Shown: positions 35,695-43,820, numbered from the stretch's first letter. The stretch is 64,000 nt of DNA from Pseudoalteromonas luteoviolacea (GCF_001750165.1 NZ_CP015411.1:1330001-1394000); one strand, 5' to 3'. Made by a program: numbers and translations. The notes: generated by a model not told the origin, from the letters alone.

Positions 35695-35724
35695 ATTATA
35701 AATTGCATGGTGATCAGCTTGCAA
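35695..35724 (-). promoter_or_regulatory. Sigma-70-type promoter of the seven-gene operon
   Basis: On the minus strand, TTGCAA (35724-35719), an 18-bp spacer and a perfect TATAAT (35700-35695) face the CapA-like gene, implying transcription from near 35688 and a leader of about 37 nt. The -35 lies in an imperfect palindrome TTGCA-N12-TGCAA (35703-35724) that could be an operator. Confidence 0.55.
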
Positions 35725-35804
35725 TCTTTTATTCTTATTTAAATGCTTTGTATATCATGTATTTATTATAGGTCATTATCATTAATTATGACTTATAAAA
35801 TATC

Positions 35805-35822
35805 TGTCCAAAAATGTTTACA
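35805..35822. promoter_or_regulatory. TyrR-box-like operator overlapping the tyrR -35
   Basis: TGTCCA-N6-TTTACA resembles the TyrR consensus TGTAAA-N6-TTTACA (10 of 12). The right half-site TTTACA also serves as a plausible -35, with an 18-bp spacer and TATTCT (35841-35846) as -10, so TyrR bound here would block its own promoter. E. coli tyrR is known to be autorepressed. Confidence 0.6.
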
Positions 35823-35891
35823 ATTTGCTAGGCTGATGACTATTCTTAGAGTATGATCCGCCCAGAGGTAAAAAACCGTTTTGAGGAACAG

Positions 35892-37448
35892 ATGCGTTTA
35901 GAGATTCATTGCGCCGACCGTATAGGTATTGCACAGGAAATACTCAATATATTGGTTAACTATCGAGTTGATTTAAAAGGGATTGAAGTTGATTCTGTGA
36001 ATTGCCGTATGTATGTGAGCTTTCCCCCCATTGAATTTGAGCAGTTTCAGAAAATCATGCCTGAAATTAGGCTCATTGATGGCGTTGAGGATGTTCGTAC
36101 TACGGCTTTCTTGCCATCAGAGCGTGAGCACAATGAATTAAACACGTTATTAAGCGCATTGCCTGATGGGGTGATTTCAATTGATGCCAAGGGGGGTGTC
36201 AGACATTGTAATGATGCGGCGTGCAGAGATTTAAATCTATCACTGGATGAAGTCATCGGGAGTAGTATTAATTTACTATTGAAAGGGTTTAACTTTACCC
36301 GTTGGCTTGAAGGCAGCGAAGTACTGGGCCAAACAACCCGAGTAGAAGTTGCTGGTGAAGACTATATTGCTGATATCTTACCTATTTCTGTGCCTCAGGG
36401 AACAGAAGGGGATGTCTTGGCGGGCGCGGTAATTAACATTAAGTCGCAAAGTCGTTTAGGGCAACAGGTCAGTGCTTTTAGGCGCTATGGCCAAGAAAGC
36501 TTTGCAACCATCCATAATCAAAGTACAGCGATGAGACGCGTAGTGCGTGAAGCGCGCAAGATGGCACAATTAGAAGCGCCTATCTTAATTACGGGTGAAA
36601 CGGGAACTGGTAAAGAATTGCTGGCAAGGGCATGTCACTACGCTTCAAATCGATCTTTGAAGCCTTTTATTGCGTTGTCATGTGCTTCTCTACCAGATGA
36701 TGTAGCCGAGTCAGAGTTATTCGGTTACGCGAGCTTTGATGAGCAAGTGCCCACTAAACGCGGTGTATTAGAGCAAGCCGATGGTGGTACCGTATTTCTT
36801 GATGAAGTGGGAGAAATGTCTGAGCAGTTGCAAACTAAGCTGCTGCGCTTCTTACAAGATGGCACCTTTAGAAAGGTGGGTGATGAAAATGAAGTAAAGG
36901 TCAATGTACGTATTATCGCTGCAACGCAAAAAGATTTGCCCGCTATGGTTCAAGAGGGCGGTTTTAGAGAAGACCTTTACTATCGTATTAATGTACTGAC
37001 TTTGGAAATAGCGCCACTAAGGGATCGCAAAGCAGACGTTAAACCGTTAGCAGAGCATTTTATTCAGAAATATGCGCAACAAAACGGTCAAGCGGTGCCT
37101 TCGTTACACCCTGAGTGTTTAGAGTTTTTAGAACAGTACCCGTGGCCTGGAAATGTCCGTCAGCTTGAAAATGCAATTTATCGTGCAGTGTCATTACTTG
37201 ATGATAAAGAGCTACGTATTGAGAATATGCAGCTGCCGACGTTCACTCATGATTTAGGATATCTCGAGTCAGACTTTGAAGGCACACTTGAACAAGCGGT
37301 AAAGCGTTTTGAAGCGACCTTGTTAAGAAAGCTCTATCCTGCATACCCGAGTTCAAGGCAGCTAGCTAAACGCTTAGGCTTGAGCCACACAGCTGTCGCA
37401 AACAAGCTCAGAGAGTACGGCATTAATCGAAAAACGGTTAAAGTTTAG
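35892..37448 (+). CDS. tyrR: TyrR, transcriptional regulator of aromatic amino-acid genes
   Basis: A 518-residue regulator of the NtrC/EBP superfamily. It has an N-terminal ACT domain (MRLEIHCADRIGIAQEIL), a PAS domain (about 90-190), an AAA+ core (about 210-430) and a Fis-type helix-turn-helix at the end (RQLAKRLGLSHTAVANKLREYGI). Walker A is GETGTGKE. The GAFTGA loop needed to contact sigma-54 is replaced by GYASFDE, as expected for TyrR, which works with sigma-70. The ATG at 35892 is chosen because GAGG precedes it and E. coli TyrR starts at the same point of the ACT domain. A TyrR-box-like site covers its promoter. Divergent from the capsule-like operon. Confidence 0.95.
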   Translation: MRLEIHCADRIGIAQEILNILVNYRVDLKGIEVDSVNCRMYVSFPPIEFEQFQKIMPEIRLIDGVEDVRTTAFLPSEREHNELNTLLSALPDGVISIDAKGGVRHCNDAACRDLNLSLDEVIGSSINLLLKGFNFTRWLEGSEVLGQTTRVEVAGEDYIADILPISVPQGTEGDVLAGAVINIKSQSRLGQQVSAFRRYGQESFATIHNQSTAMRRVVREARKMAQLEAPILITGETGTGKELLARACHYASNRSLKPFIALSCASLPDDVAESELFGYASFDEQVPTKRGVLEQADGGTVFLDEVGEMSEQLQTKLLRFLQDGTFRKVGDENEVKVNVRIIAATQKDLPAMVQEGGFREDLYYRINVLTLEIAPLRDRKADVKPLAEHFIQKYAQQNGQAVPSLHPECLEFLEQYPWPGNVRQLENAIYRAVSLLDDKELRIENMQLPTFTHDLGYLESDFEGTLEQAVKRFEATLLRKLYPAYPSSRQLAKRLGLSHTAVANKLREYGINRKTVKV

Positions 37449-37467
37449 TGCACCGTTAAATGGGTAC

Positions 37468-37962
37468 CTATTTTTTGGTACCCATGCTTCTTGTAACTCC
37501 TTCTAATCTGACATGCTTGACACCAGACTCATCGAAATGCACATCAATACTGACATTGTTTCGGCTAAGGAAGTAATCTACGTTGTTGAGAGTGAGGAGA
37601 TAATCCCCTTTAACTGGCACCTTAAAGTCTTTTTTCACTAATTGCAGCTTATTGGTACCAATTTGCCACTCAAAAGCTTCGATGTAACCAGCATTAAACT
37701 CTTGGATCCAAACTCGAGACTCATCTTTACTTAACGTTAATGCAATAGAGTAAGACTCAGGCAACTGAGACATAGAGTACGCTTTTTTGCCGATGCGAAA
37801 TTTTTTATCAGCCGATTGCCAGCCAAAACCAAAATCAAAGCTTTTGGTGATCCCCGTTGGGTAAGTCACCATGCCTTTACCTGCTAAATCAAAGTTAGCA
37901 AGGGTATGATTACTAAAGCTTAGGGTGGCAATAAAGAAGCTAAGTTTGAATATATTATTCAT
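37468..37962 (-). CDS. Exported hypothetical protein
   Basis: A 164-residue protein with a signal peptide (cleaved near TLA-NF). The mature part is beta-rich with strands such as YSIALTLSKDESRVWIQEF and NVSIDVHFDESGVKHVRLEG. No family, catalytic residues or lipobox are recognised. A perfect 9-bp inverted repeat ending in the last codons (37460-37485) may act in 3'-end formation, but no T-run follows. It is convergent with tyrR, 19 bp apart. Confidence 0.7.
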   Translation of the reverse strand: MNNIFKLSFFIATLSFSNHTLANFDLAGKGMVTYPTGITKSFDFGFGWQSADKKFRIGKKAYSMSQLPESYSIALTLSKDESRVWIQEFNAGYIEAFEWQIGTNKLQLVKKDFKVPVKGDYLLTLNNVDYFLSRNNVSIDVHFDESGVKHVRLEGVTRSMGTKK

Positions 37963-38127
37963 AAATAAATACTTATCTCGAAGATAAAGAAAACTTAATC
38001 CAGTTTATAAAATAAAGCAAGTTGCTCAAAATTTAACATGTCATTAAATATATAACTGAACACGCTTGTTGCAATTAAAGGCTATGATACACTGGCAAGA
38101 CAAATTACTGGTTAGACCAATTGAAAC

Positions 38128-38667
38128 ATGAATTTATACTTTCGACTATTGCTTCTATTTTGGAAAATTAAACAAAATAAAAACTACGAAGGGATGTTGG
38201 ATCCAACAACTATTGACTTTAGAGCATTGCCAACTGACTGTGACATTAATTTGCACCTTACTAACTCTCGTTATTTGGCGATGATGGACATTGCTAGAAC
38301 TTGGATGACAGAGCGATTAGGGCTTTTAAATAAAATTCTAAAAAGAAAGTGGTTTCCGATAGTTAATGCGACGGCCATTACTTATATCCGTGATATCAAG
38401 CCTATGCAAAGGTTTTCTGTGACCACGCGTGTGGTGGGTTGGGATCATAAATACTTTTACATAGAGCAGAAATTTCATTCTAAAAAAGGGTTACATGCGA
38501 TAGCCTATGTCAGAGGCGTATTTAAAAGCCGACAGGGAATTGTTGCAGTTGAGGATTTATTAGAACTTGCTGAGTTTAAAGGAGAACAGCCTGAACTCCC
38601 GACTGAAGTTGTACATTGGAAAGAAATGCTTGAGCAAAAAAAGGCAAATAACAAAAAGGCCACGTAA
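38128..38667 (+). CDS. Thioesterase-like (THEM6/4HBT-type) hotdog protein
   Basis: A 179-residue protein with one hotdog domain. The catalytic-type segment is DCDINLHLTNSRYLAMMDIARTW, with the conserved Asp-x-Asn-x-His pattern of 4-hydroxybenzoyl-CoA thioesterase relatives. ATAITYIRDIKPMQRFSVTTRVVGWD and KYFYIEQKFHSKKG follow as central strands. The short hydrophobic N-terminus (YFRLLLLFW) may associate with the membrane, as in THEM6. The likely substrate is an acyl-CoA; specificity is unknown. A minus-strand terminator hairpin for ompW overlaps its last codons. Confidence 0.85.
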   Translation: MNLYFRLLLLFWKIKQNKNYEGMLDPTTIDFRALPTDCDINLHLTNSRYLAMMDIARTWMTERLGLLNKILKRKWFPIVNATAITYIRDIKPMQRFSVTTRVVGWDHKYFYIEQKFHSKKGLHAIAYVRGVFKSRQGIVAVEDLLELAEFKGEQPELPTEVVHWKEMLEQKKANNKKAT

Positions 38668-38673
38668 GTGGCC
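38652..38673 (-). terminator. Intrinsic terminator of ompW, overlapping the convergent gene
   Basis: A 6-bp GC-rich stem (GGCCAC / GTGGCC) with a tetraloop is followed on the minus strand by five T residues. The stem covers the stop codon of the convergent thioesterase-like gene. Confidence 0.7.
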
Positions 38674-38697
38674 AAGATTGAGAAATTTACTCTTAGA

Positions 38698-39348
38698 TTA
38701 GAACGTATATTTAGCGCCAATCATTGCAACAAATGGGTCGATTTCAACATCTGATGTTAAAGCTTTGGTGCCATTCGCGTAAACCGTTGCATCTGTATCT
38801 ATATCCATTTTTGATACCATGACATGTAAGCCCCATTTGTCATTAATTTCATAGTTTAAGCCTAACTGTAAAGCCAATCCAAATGAGTTATCCAAGTCTA
38901 CTTTTACATCGTCTGTGCCAAGTGTTTGTTTTAAAGCAGCAGTTGGCTCTTCATCGAAAAATACGGTGTAATTTAAACCTGCGCCGATAAATGGTCGTAG
39001 TTTGGCGCTTTTATCAAAAAAGTGGTACTGCGCTAAAAGCGTTGGCGGCAAGTGTTTAATATTCGCGATGTCATTGCCTGCTAAACCACCTGCCCCTTCA
39101 ACAGTGTGAGAAAAGGGGGTCGCAGCCACTAATTCAAAAACAATATTGTCGTTGTAATGATAATCGAATGTGATACCAAGTTGCGTGTCTGAATCTGCTG
39201 ACAGGCCTAGTGCTTTGTTTTCATTAATTGCAGATGCCGAGTCTATAGGGTTTACATGAATAGCACCTACGTTAACACTAAATTGTGCATGAGCAAGTGG
39301 CGCTGTTACTAATAAAGTTGAAATCAAAGCAGCTGTTAGTTTATTCAT
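38698..39348 (-). CDS. ompW: OmpW family outer-membrane protein
   Basis: A 216-residue eight-stranded beta-barrel porin for small hydrophobic molecules. It has a signal peptide (cleaved near AHA-QF), FSVNVGAIHVNP, the OmpW-typical NIVFELVAATPFSH and LPPTLLAQYHF with FRPFIGAGLNYT-like wording, and a C-terminal phenylalanine (GAKYTF). The second ATG is chosen because AGGAG is 6 bp before it and abuts the first. E. coli ompW responds to FNR/ArcA, and an FNR-like palindrome lies upstream. Confidence 0.94.
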   Translation of the reverse strand: MNKLTAALISTLLVTAPLAHAQFSVNVGAIHVNPIDSASAINENKALGLSADSDTQLGITFDYHYNDNIVFELVAATPFSHTVEGAGGLAGNDIANIKHLPPTLLAQYHFFDKSAKLRPFIGAGLNYTVFFDEEPTAALKQTLGTDDVKVDLDNSFGLALQLGLNYEINDKWGLHVMVSKMDIDTDATVYANGTKALTSDVEIDPFVAMIGAKYTF

Positions 39349-39469
39349 TTTCATCTCCTGAACCTAAACAAGGTGGTTCTTTTTAATGACTCCATAGTAA
39401 GGACTTTGATGAAAAAAAAGCTGTTCTAGATCAAATTTGACTTTTCATCTTTCAGAATTTTTTGAAAGT

Positions 39470-39483
39470 TTGATTTGGATTAA
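39470..39483. promoter_or_regulatory. FNR-like site between ompW and the DapE-like gene
   Basis: TTGAT-TTGG-ATTAA differs from the FNR consensus TTGAT-N4-ATCAA at one base. It is about 122 bp before ompW and 124 bp before the DapE-like gene. A perfect TCAAATTTGA palindrome (39431-39440) lies nearer ompW. Confidence 0.4.
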
Positions 39484-39606
39484 GTTTTATCATGTATGAG
39501 AGTTGCAAATTATATATAAGTACAATTTAGCAGGACTAGATTGACTCAGATTTAGTCATAAATATGCAATTAGCCAGTCATATTCTGGACACCTTTCTTA
39601 CGTTTA

Positions 39607-40803
39607 ATGAGAAAAAAGTCAGATAAATGGTTGCTCATGCCTTACCCACTTCAAAAAAACGCTAAAAACTTTCCAAGTGTTGTTTCTATTTTACAATATT
39701 TGATCAGAGCCAACTCAGTGACACCAAATGATGCTGGAACAATCGCGTATCTCGCTCACCAATTATCCCAACTCGATTTTAATATAGAAGTGATGGAGTC
39801 AAATGGAGTCAAAAATTTGATTGCCCACAGACAGTTTGGTCAGGGTTCGACTTTTGCCTATTCCGGGCATGTAGATGTTGTGCCGGCAACCGCAGAGGGT
39901 TGGTTAGTCGAGCCATTTTCTGGTGATATTATAGATGGCGTTATTTATGGTCGAGGAGCTGCTGATATGAAGGGGTCTGTGGCTGCAATGCTAAATGCCA
40001 CAAAGGCCTTTTGTAAGTCTAACCAAGCTAAATACGGTACTTTTTTTTGGTTAATCACGTCTGATGAAGAAGGCGAAGCGACTGATGGTTCTGTACTTAT
40101 TGCTGAGTATCTTCGACAAAACGGAATATCATTAGACGCTTGTCTCGTAGGTGAGCCAACATCTCACAAGCAAGTAGGCGACACAATAAAAAATGGACGT
40201 AGGGGGGCTATCTCAGGTCGTTTTACTGTACATGGTAAATCTGGACATGTTGCTTATCCTGAATTTGCGCTCAATGCTGCGCATATCGCTGGAAAACTGG
40301 TCACTCAGTTATCTAATCTCGAGTGGACAAAGGATGTGCCGGGTTCAAAAACAACTCTTCAGGTCACAGGATTAACTGTCCCCGACATTGTAGATAATTT
40401 GGTACCAGCCATATGTGAAGTAACATTTAATGTACGTTATAGTCACGGATACAAAAGCCATGATATTTGCCAAAGGCTTGCCGATATAGCTCAAAATATG
40501 GAAGGTGACATTAAAATAAATTGGGAACGCCCATGTGAATCCTTCTACACAGGTAAAAAATCAGACAATTGCTTCTTATCCTTGATTGAAAATGTCATCT
40601 CTGAAGAGCTAGGTCAATATCCATCCCTCAGTACAGCCGGAGGCACATCCGACGGTCGTTTTTTTGCAAGCGAACAGACACAAGTCATAGAGTGTGGTGT
40701 AAAAAATGAAACCATACATCAAGTTAATGAGCATGTGGCAATAGCAGATCTATTGGCCATAGAACGGATTTATAAACGCATACTGTTTAAATACTTAGGC
40801 TAG
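39607..40803 (+). CDS. DapE-like M20 metallopeptidase/deacylase
   Basis: A 398-residue M20 family dizinc hydrolase very similar to N-succinyl-diaminopimelate desuccinylase. First zinc ligand His is in YSGHVDVVPA, the bridging Asp in YGRGAADMKGS, catalytic Glu pair in TSDEEGEATDG, a further Glu in CLVGEPTS and the last His in ETIHQVNE. DapE hallmarks NGRRGAISGRFTVHGKSGHVAYP and TAGGTSDGRF are also there. It is an orphan without dapD or dapC nearby and could be a second DapE or a related N-acyl-amino-acid deacylase. The start is uncertain: neither the ATG at 39607 nor one at 39640 has a clear ribosome site. Confidence 0.85.
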   Translation: MRKKSDKWLLMPYPLQKNAKNFPSVVSILQYLIRANSVTPNDAGTIAYLAHQLSQLDFNIEVMESNGVKNLIAHRQFGQGSTFAYSGHVDVVPATAEGWLVEPFSGDIIDGVIYGRGAADMKGSVAAMLNATKAFCKSNQAKYGTFFWLITSDEEGEATDGSVLIAEYLRQNGISLDACLVGEPTSHKQVGDTIKNGRRGAISGRFTVHGKSGHVAYPEFALNAAHIAGKLVTQLSNLEWTKDVPGSKTTLQVTGLTVPDIVDNLVPAICEVTFNVRYSHGYKSHDICQRLADIAQNMEGDIKINWERPCESFYTGKKSDNCFLSLIENVISEELGQYPSLSTAGGTSDGRFFASEQTQVIECGVKNETIHQVNEHVAIADLLAIERIYKRILFKYLG

Positions 40804-41126
40804 AAGTAGCTGTTTAAACCACAAGTGGTGGGTTGATGGCTTTGGTTCAGTCAATGTCCTGGGCATCTAAGGCTATATCTAATGGGTGTTATTTTTGTAT
40901 TCCGTTATACTTATGTGACAACTTTGATAGGGTCATTGCAGGCCAGATAAGATTCATACTGGCTACTCTAGTTACACAGATGCAGTACTCAGTAAGTTGA
41001 GTAATGTTCAAACTTATTAGCTGAGCAAAAATGTATTAGATACGATATCCTTTTTATTCGACATACACATATATGCTCTGCCAAGATTCCTTTTTGATTT
41101 AAGTGACGATAAATGGAAGATATTAA
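40804..41126. other. Intergenic region without recognisable genes
   Basis: About 320 bp of AT-rich sequence after the DapE-like gene. It has a small ACCAC-AA-GTGGT palindrome (40818-40829) just after the stop without a T-run. I see no other structure. Confidence 0.5.
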
Positions 41127-41279
41127 ATGGAATTAACTACTACAGCTTCATCATCAGATAGAAATGATGACCCAGTTTTTAACCAGCGACATTTACATCT
41201 CAATACGCTATATCAAGTTCAGTTGGAAAATGAAGAGAGGGAATTGTTTTCTTGTTGTATGAGAAACGCTCAGGTATGA
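41127..41279 (+). CDS. Possible small protein of 50 residues
   Basis: A short frame with a good ribosome site (GGAAG, 7 bp before ATG) between the DapE-like and mipA-like genes. The product is polar (SSSDRNDDPVFNQRHLH at the N-terminus), ends CCMRNAQV, and has no signal or membrane helix. No homologue is recognised. It could equally be a chance frame in the mipA leader. Confidence 0.3.
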   Translation: MELTTTASSSDRNDDPVFNQRHLHLNTLYQVQLENEERELFSCCMRNAQV

Positions 41280-41324
41280 TCTGTAATTGAATTCGGCACA
41301 AACGCTAAATAAAGATAATAAGTA

Positions 41325-42146
41325 ATGAAAAAAATAACGTCCATGCTGCTCACAATGTATTTCATCATTGTGGGTAAGGCATATGCTGAACCTTGGTACG
41401 ATGAAAACGACTTTGAATGGCAACTCAGTATAGGTGCCTTTTACGTCAACACGAAACTACCAAAGTTAATTGGTGCTAAACATGAGTTTTCTTCCCTATC
41501 ACCTTTGATTGATGCCAAAATCCAATATAAACAGTTTTACCTGAACACGCATTCGGGCGACTTTTTTGGTGGATCTGATTTGGGTTATCAGTTGATCCAA
41601 GAGGAAAACTGGGGGCTAGATGCAATTTTTGGCAACTATCAAATCCCATTTTCAGACAAAGGCTATTACTCCAATGAAGATGAGCGAGTTGAAGCGCTAA
41701 AAACCATTAATCAACGTAAAGTTGATCAATCTTTAGGACTGGCATATTACCGAACAATAGGTGATTTTCTGGCTGTTGCAGAGCTGGTATATGATGTATT
41801 TGGCGATTCAAGGGGCTGGGTTTTCCATATAGAAGCCACGCGTAACTTCGAGCTACGTAACTGGGATCTATGGTTAAATTTTGGTGCTAATTACTACTCT
41901 CAAAACTTTAATAATTATTTTTATGGCGTATCACCTTCTGAAGTGAACGATTATTTATATGGTTTTACAGCAGGGGATGGCGCGACGGTATTTGTGCAAA
42001 CTCAGGTTAATTATCCGATTGCACAAGATTGGGTATATAGTGCAGGTGCTTCAGTATTAATTGGATCTGGTGGGGTCAAGAGCAGCCCTTTAGTTGATTC
42101 TAACTACGCTCGAGTATTTTTTACTGGAGTGAAGTATGTATTCTAG
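41325..42146 (+). CDS. MipA/OmpV family outer-membrane protein
   Basis: A 273-residue outer-membrane barrel with a signal peptide (cleaved near AYA-EP) and a final aromatic (GVKYVF). The MipA/OmpV signature NYYSQNFNNYFYGVSPSE is near residue 192, with the early LSIGAFYVN and LNTHSGDFFGGSDLGYQL strands. MipA in E. coli is a scaffold for MltA and PBP1b; OmpV in Vibrio is an osmoregulated porin. The DUF3019 gene starts 11 bp before its stop, so the pair is translationally coupled. Confidence 0.9.
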   Translation: MKKITSMLLTMYFIIVGKAYAEPWYDENDFEWQLSIGAFYVNTKLPKLIGAKHEFSSLSPLIDAKIQYKQFYLNTHSGDFFGGSDLGYQLIQEENWGLDAIFGNYQIPFSDKGYYSNEDERVEALKTINQRKVDQSLGLAYYRTIGDFLAVAELVYDVFGDSRGWVFHIEATRNFELRNWDLWLNFGANYYSQNFNNYFYGVSPSEVNDYLYGFTAGDGATVFVQTQVNYPIAQDWVYSAGASVLIGSGGVKSSPLVDSNYARVFFTGVKYVF

Positions 42147-42528
42147 ATTCACTTGGGTTATTTGGGCTTCATTGGCAATGATGACAACAGAGTCTACTGC
42201 TAATGAAAAACGTAAAGGAATATTGAATGCATCACCAACAAAATGTGTTGCGCTCAACCAAGGACGTACCTGCTATGCAGATGTTGTGTTTGATATATCG
42301 GCACCAACTGCAGGTGATTATTGCCTTAGAGAAAGTGAGTCTAAACGTATATTACAGTGTTGGGCTAATACAGATAGTTTCTCGTATACACTAAATTTTG
42401 GTTCTATTGAAAGTGTAAGTTATGAATTGATTGCTAAAACACACAGTGATGTTCTTGCTGTAACGACGATAGAAGTAAATTGGGTTCATAAGGTACGCAC
42501 GAAAAAGCGTCGTTGGAGACTCTTTTAG
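42136..42528 (+). CDS. DUF3019 exported protein
   Basis: A 130-residue protein with a signal peptide (near STA-NE). It matches the DUF3019 pattern: LNASPTKCVALNQGRTCYADVVF, then YCLRESES and LQCW, giving four cysteines likely to form two disulphides, and a basic tail (KVRTKKRRW). In Shewanella, Alteromonas and Vibrio this family sits next to MipA/OmpV and often a two-component system; no regulator pair is seen here. Function is not established. Overlaps the mipA-like gene by 11 bp. Confidence 0.85.
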   Translation: MYSRFTWVIWASLAMMTTESTANEKRKGILNASPTKCVALNQGRTCYADVVFDISAPTAGDYCLRESESKRILQCWANTDSFSYTLNFGSIESVSYELIAKTHSDVLAVTTIEVNWVHKVRTKKRRWRLF

Positions 42529-42536
42529 AAGGATAA

Positions 42537-42567
42537 GCTGGTCATGCTTTGATACAGCATGACCAGC
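42537..42567. terminator. Long hairpin between convergent genes
   Basis: A perfect 12-bp stem (GCTGGTCATGCT / AGCATGACCAGC) with a 7-nt loop, between the DUF3019 gene (+) and the lipoprotein gene (-). There is no good T-run on either side, but position and stability suit a bidirectional terminator. Confidence 0.6.
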
Positions 42568-42572
42568 AATAG

Positions 42573-43079
42573 TTAATTACATTGCTCGATTAAACCACGT
42601 AAATGAGTACCGATATCTTCGGTTTTGGTTTGCCCTTGTTCAAGTAATGTAGCGAACTGTGTTTGAAGTTCGGCTAAGTCATACGTTTCTAATAGTGTTT
42701 TTAAATATGTAACTGTTTCTGCTCCTGCTTTTAATAACTCAGGTATGCTTTCTAAGCTAATTTCTTGATCTGTTAAGCTGGCAATTGAATTTGCCAATTC
42801 AGCGACGCTTGCGCCATCTTGAAGAGCACCTTCTACTTCTACTAACGCGCCCATCGGGTCACCGTCCAGTTTGCTCGCTACACAACTGGCCATCGTGCCT
42901 GCTTGTGCACTGTGTGCCATTGCTTCTAGTCCCTGCTCACGGATCTGTTCGATCACTGCTTGCAGCTCTTGATTTTCAGCTAAGTACTGCGCTTCAATTT
43001 GGGCTTTGGAGTTCTCAAATACATCACAGCCTGTGGTCAAAAATGCACTTAAACCCAATAAAATAGCGATACGTTTCAT
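42573..43079 (-). CDS. Helical lipoprotein of unknown function
   Basis: A 168-residue lipoprotein with lipobox LTTGC (Cys18), followed by an almost wholly helical, acidic, Gln/Glu/Ala-rich mature part. Two further cysteines lie at MASCVAS and in the last residues (IEQCN), and may pair. No family is recognised. Asp at position +2 after the lipid cysteine would keep it at the inner membrane under the Lol rule known for enterobacteria. Confidence 0.75.
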   Translation of the reverse strand: MKRIAILLGLSAFLTTGCDVFENSKAQIEAQYLAENQELQAVIEQIREQGLEAMAHSAQAGTMASCVASKLDGDPMGALVEVEGALQDGASVAELANSIASLTDQEISLESIPELLKAGAETVTYLKTLLETYDLAELQTQFATLLEQGQTKTEDIGTHLRGLIEQCN

Positions 43080-43145
43080 AAACTCACCTTATTAACCTAA
43101 TTTGGGGTCAGTCTACTGATTATGTGCTAGGTTGTCATCTTTACT

Positions 43146-43619
43146 TCAAGAGTGGCCAATTTGTTTCTTTTGTCTAATTTGATCTAAGTAAACAATATTT
43201 GACATGCCAAATAGTTCCGCTTTGAGTACGTTTGCGACAATGTGCAAAGCACGTTTCCACGCATTTCTCACAGCTAATGTAAACTGTTTACCTAAGTGGA
43301 CTTTAAGCGTATCTAAGAAACAGTTGCACAATATTCGTATATCGCAGGCTGATGGACGGAGCGATTTAAATGTAGAGGCGTTTTCAGCTATATAACGGCA
43401 TAGTTCTTGTTGGTTCGCCATACGTATCAGGCTTTGCTGAATGAATGCCCTAAGTTGGTATTCGATGGTTAATATTTGTGCTTCCCCGTCGGGAATGACC
43501 ATCGACATGGGATGCATTTTTAGACGATGGTTGAAACTCACACAAAAGCAGTGAAAGTTTGGCTTAATCGTCGCAAAAGTCTGGCTTAAAAGTTGATACT
43601 GATAGGGTGAAATACTCAT
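43146..43619 (-). CDS. Globin-like protein lacking the proximal histidine
   Basis: A 157-residue protein with the length and helix order of bacterial single-domain globins. The opening is SPYQYQLLSQTFATIKPNFHCF. The late part, LDTLKVHLGKQFTLAVRNAWKRALHIVANVL, fits globin helices G and H. Aligned by the RP step before helix G (FKSLRPS), the heme-binding F8 histidine position is Ser, so the protein may not bind heme in the usual way. It could be a non-heme sensor globin or a diverged copy. The ATG at 43619 has GGAG 6 bp before it and starts at the globin N-terminus; an upstream in-frame start would add 17 hydrophobic residues. Confidence 0.6.
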   Translation of the reverse strand: MSISPYQYQLLSQTFATIKPNFHCFCVSFNHRLKMHPMSMVIPDGEAQILTIEYQLRAFIQQSLIRMANQQELCRYIAENASTFKSLRPSACDIRILCNCFLDTLKVHLGKQFTLAVRNAWKRALHIVANVLKAELFGMSNIVYLDQIRQKKQIGHS

Positions 43620-43820
43620 AATCGCTCCAATTACGATCAGAGCGGATCCGTGCTCAAGTTTTTTAATCAAATTTGTTTCGTAATCACTTAAACTGATACA
43701 ACAAACAAAACAAAATAAACTTGGGTGACTGCTTACGATGAGACTTTAATTTGTATAAAAAAACCACATCAAACCTAAGTATAGCCATGAGACTTTTATG
43801 ATTGCAAACTTAATTGTCAA

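Noticed and set aside
37460..37485. Perfect 9-bp inverted repeat at the tyrR / exported-protein junction considered as tyrR terminator
   Set aside because: The T-run lies inside the loop rather than after the stem, and the repeat encodes the last residues of the convergent gene. I mention it there but do not call a terminator.
41208..41423. Minus-strand frame of 71 codons across the start of the MipA/OmpV gene
   Set aside because: It overlaps the signal peptide region of a clear exported protein, has no good ribosome site and matches nothing.
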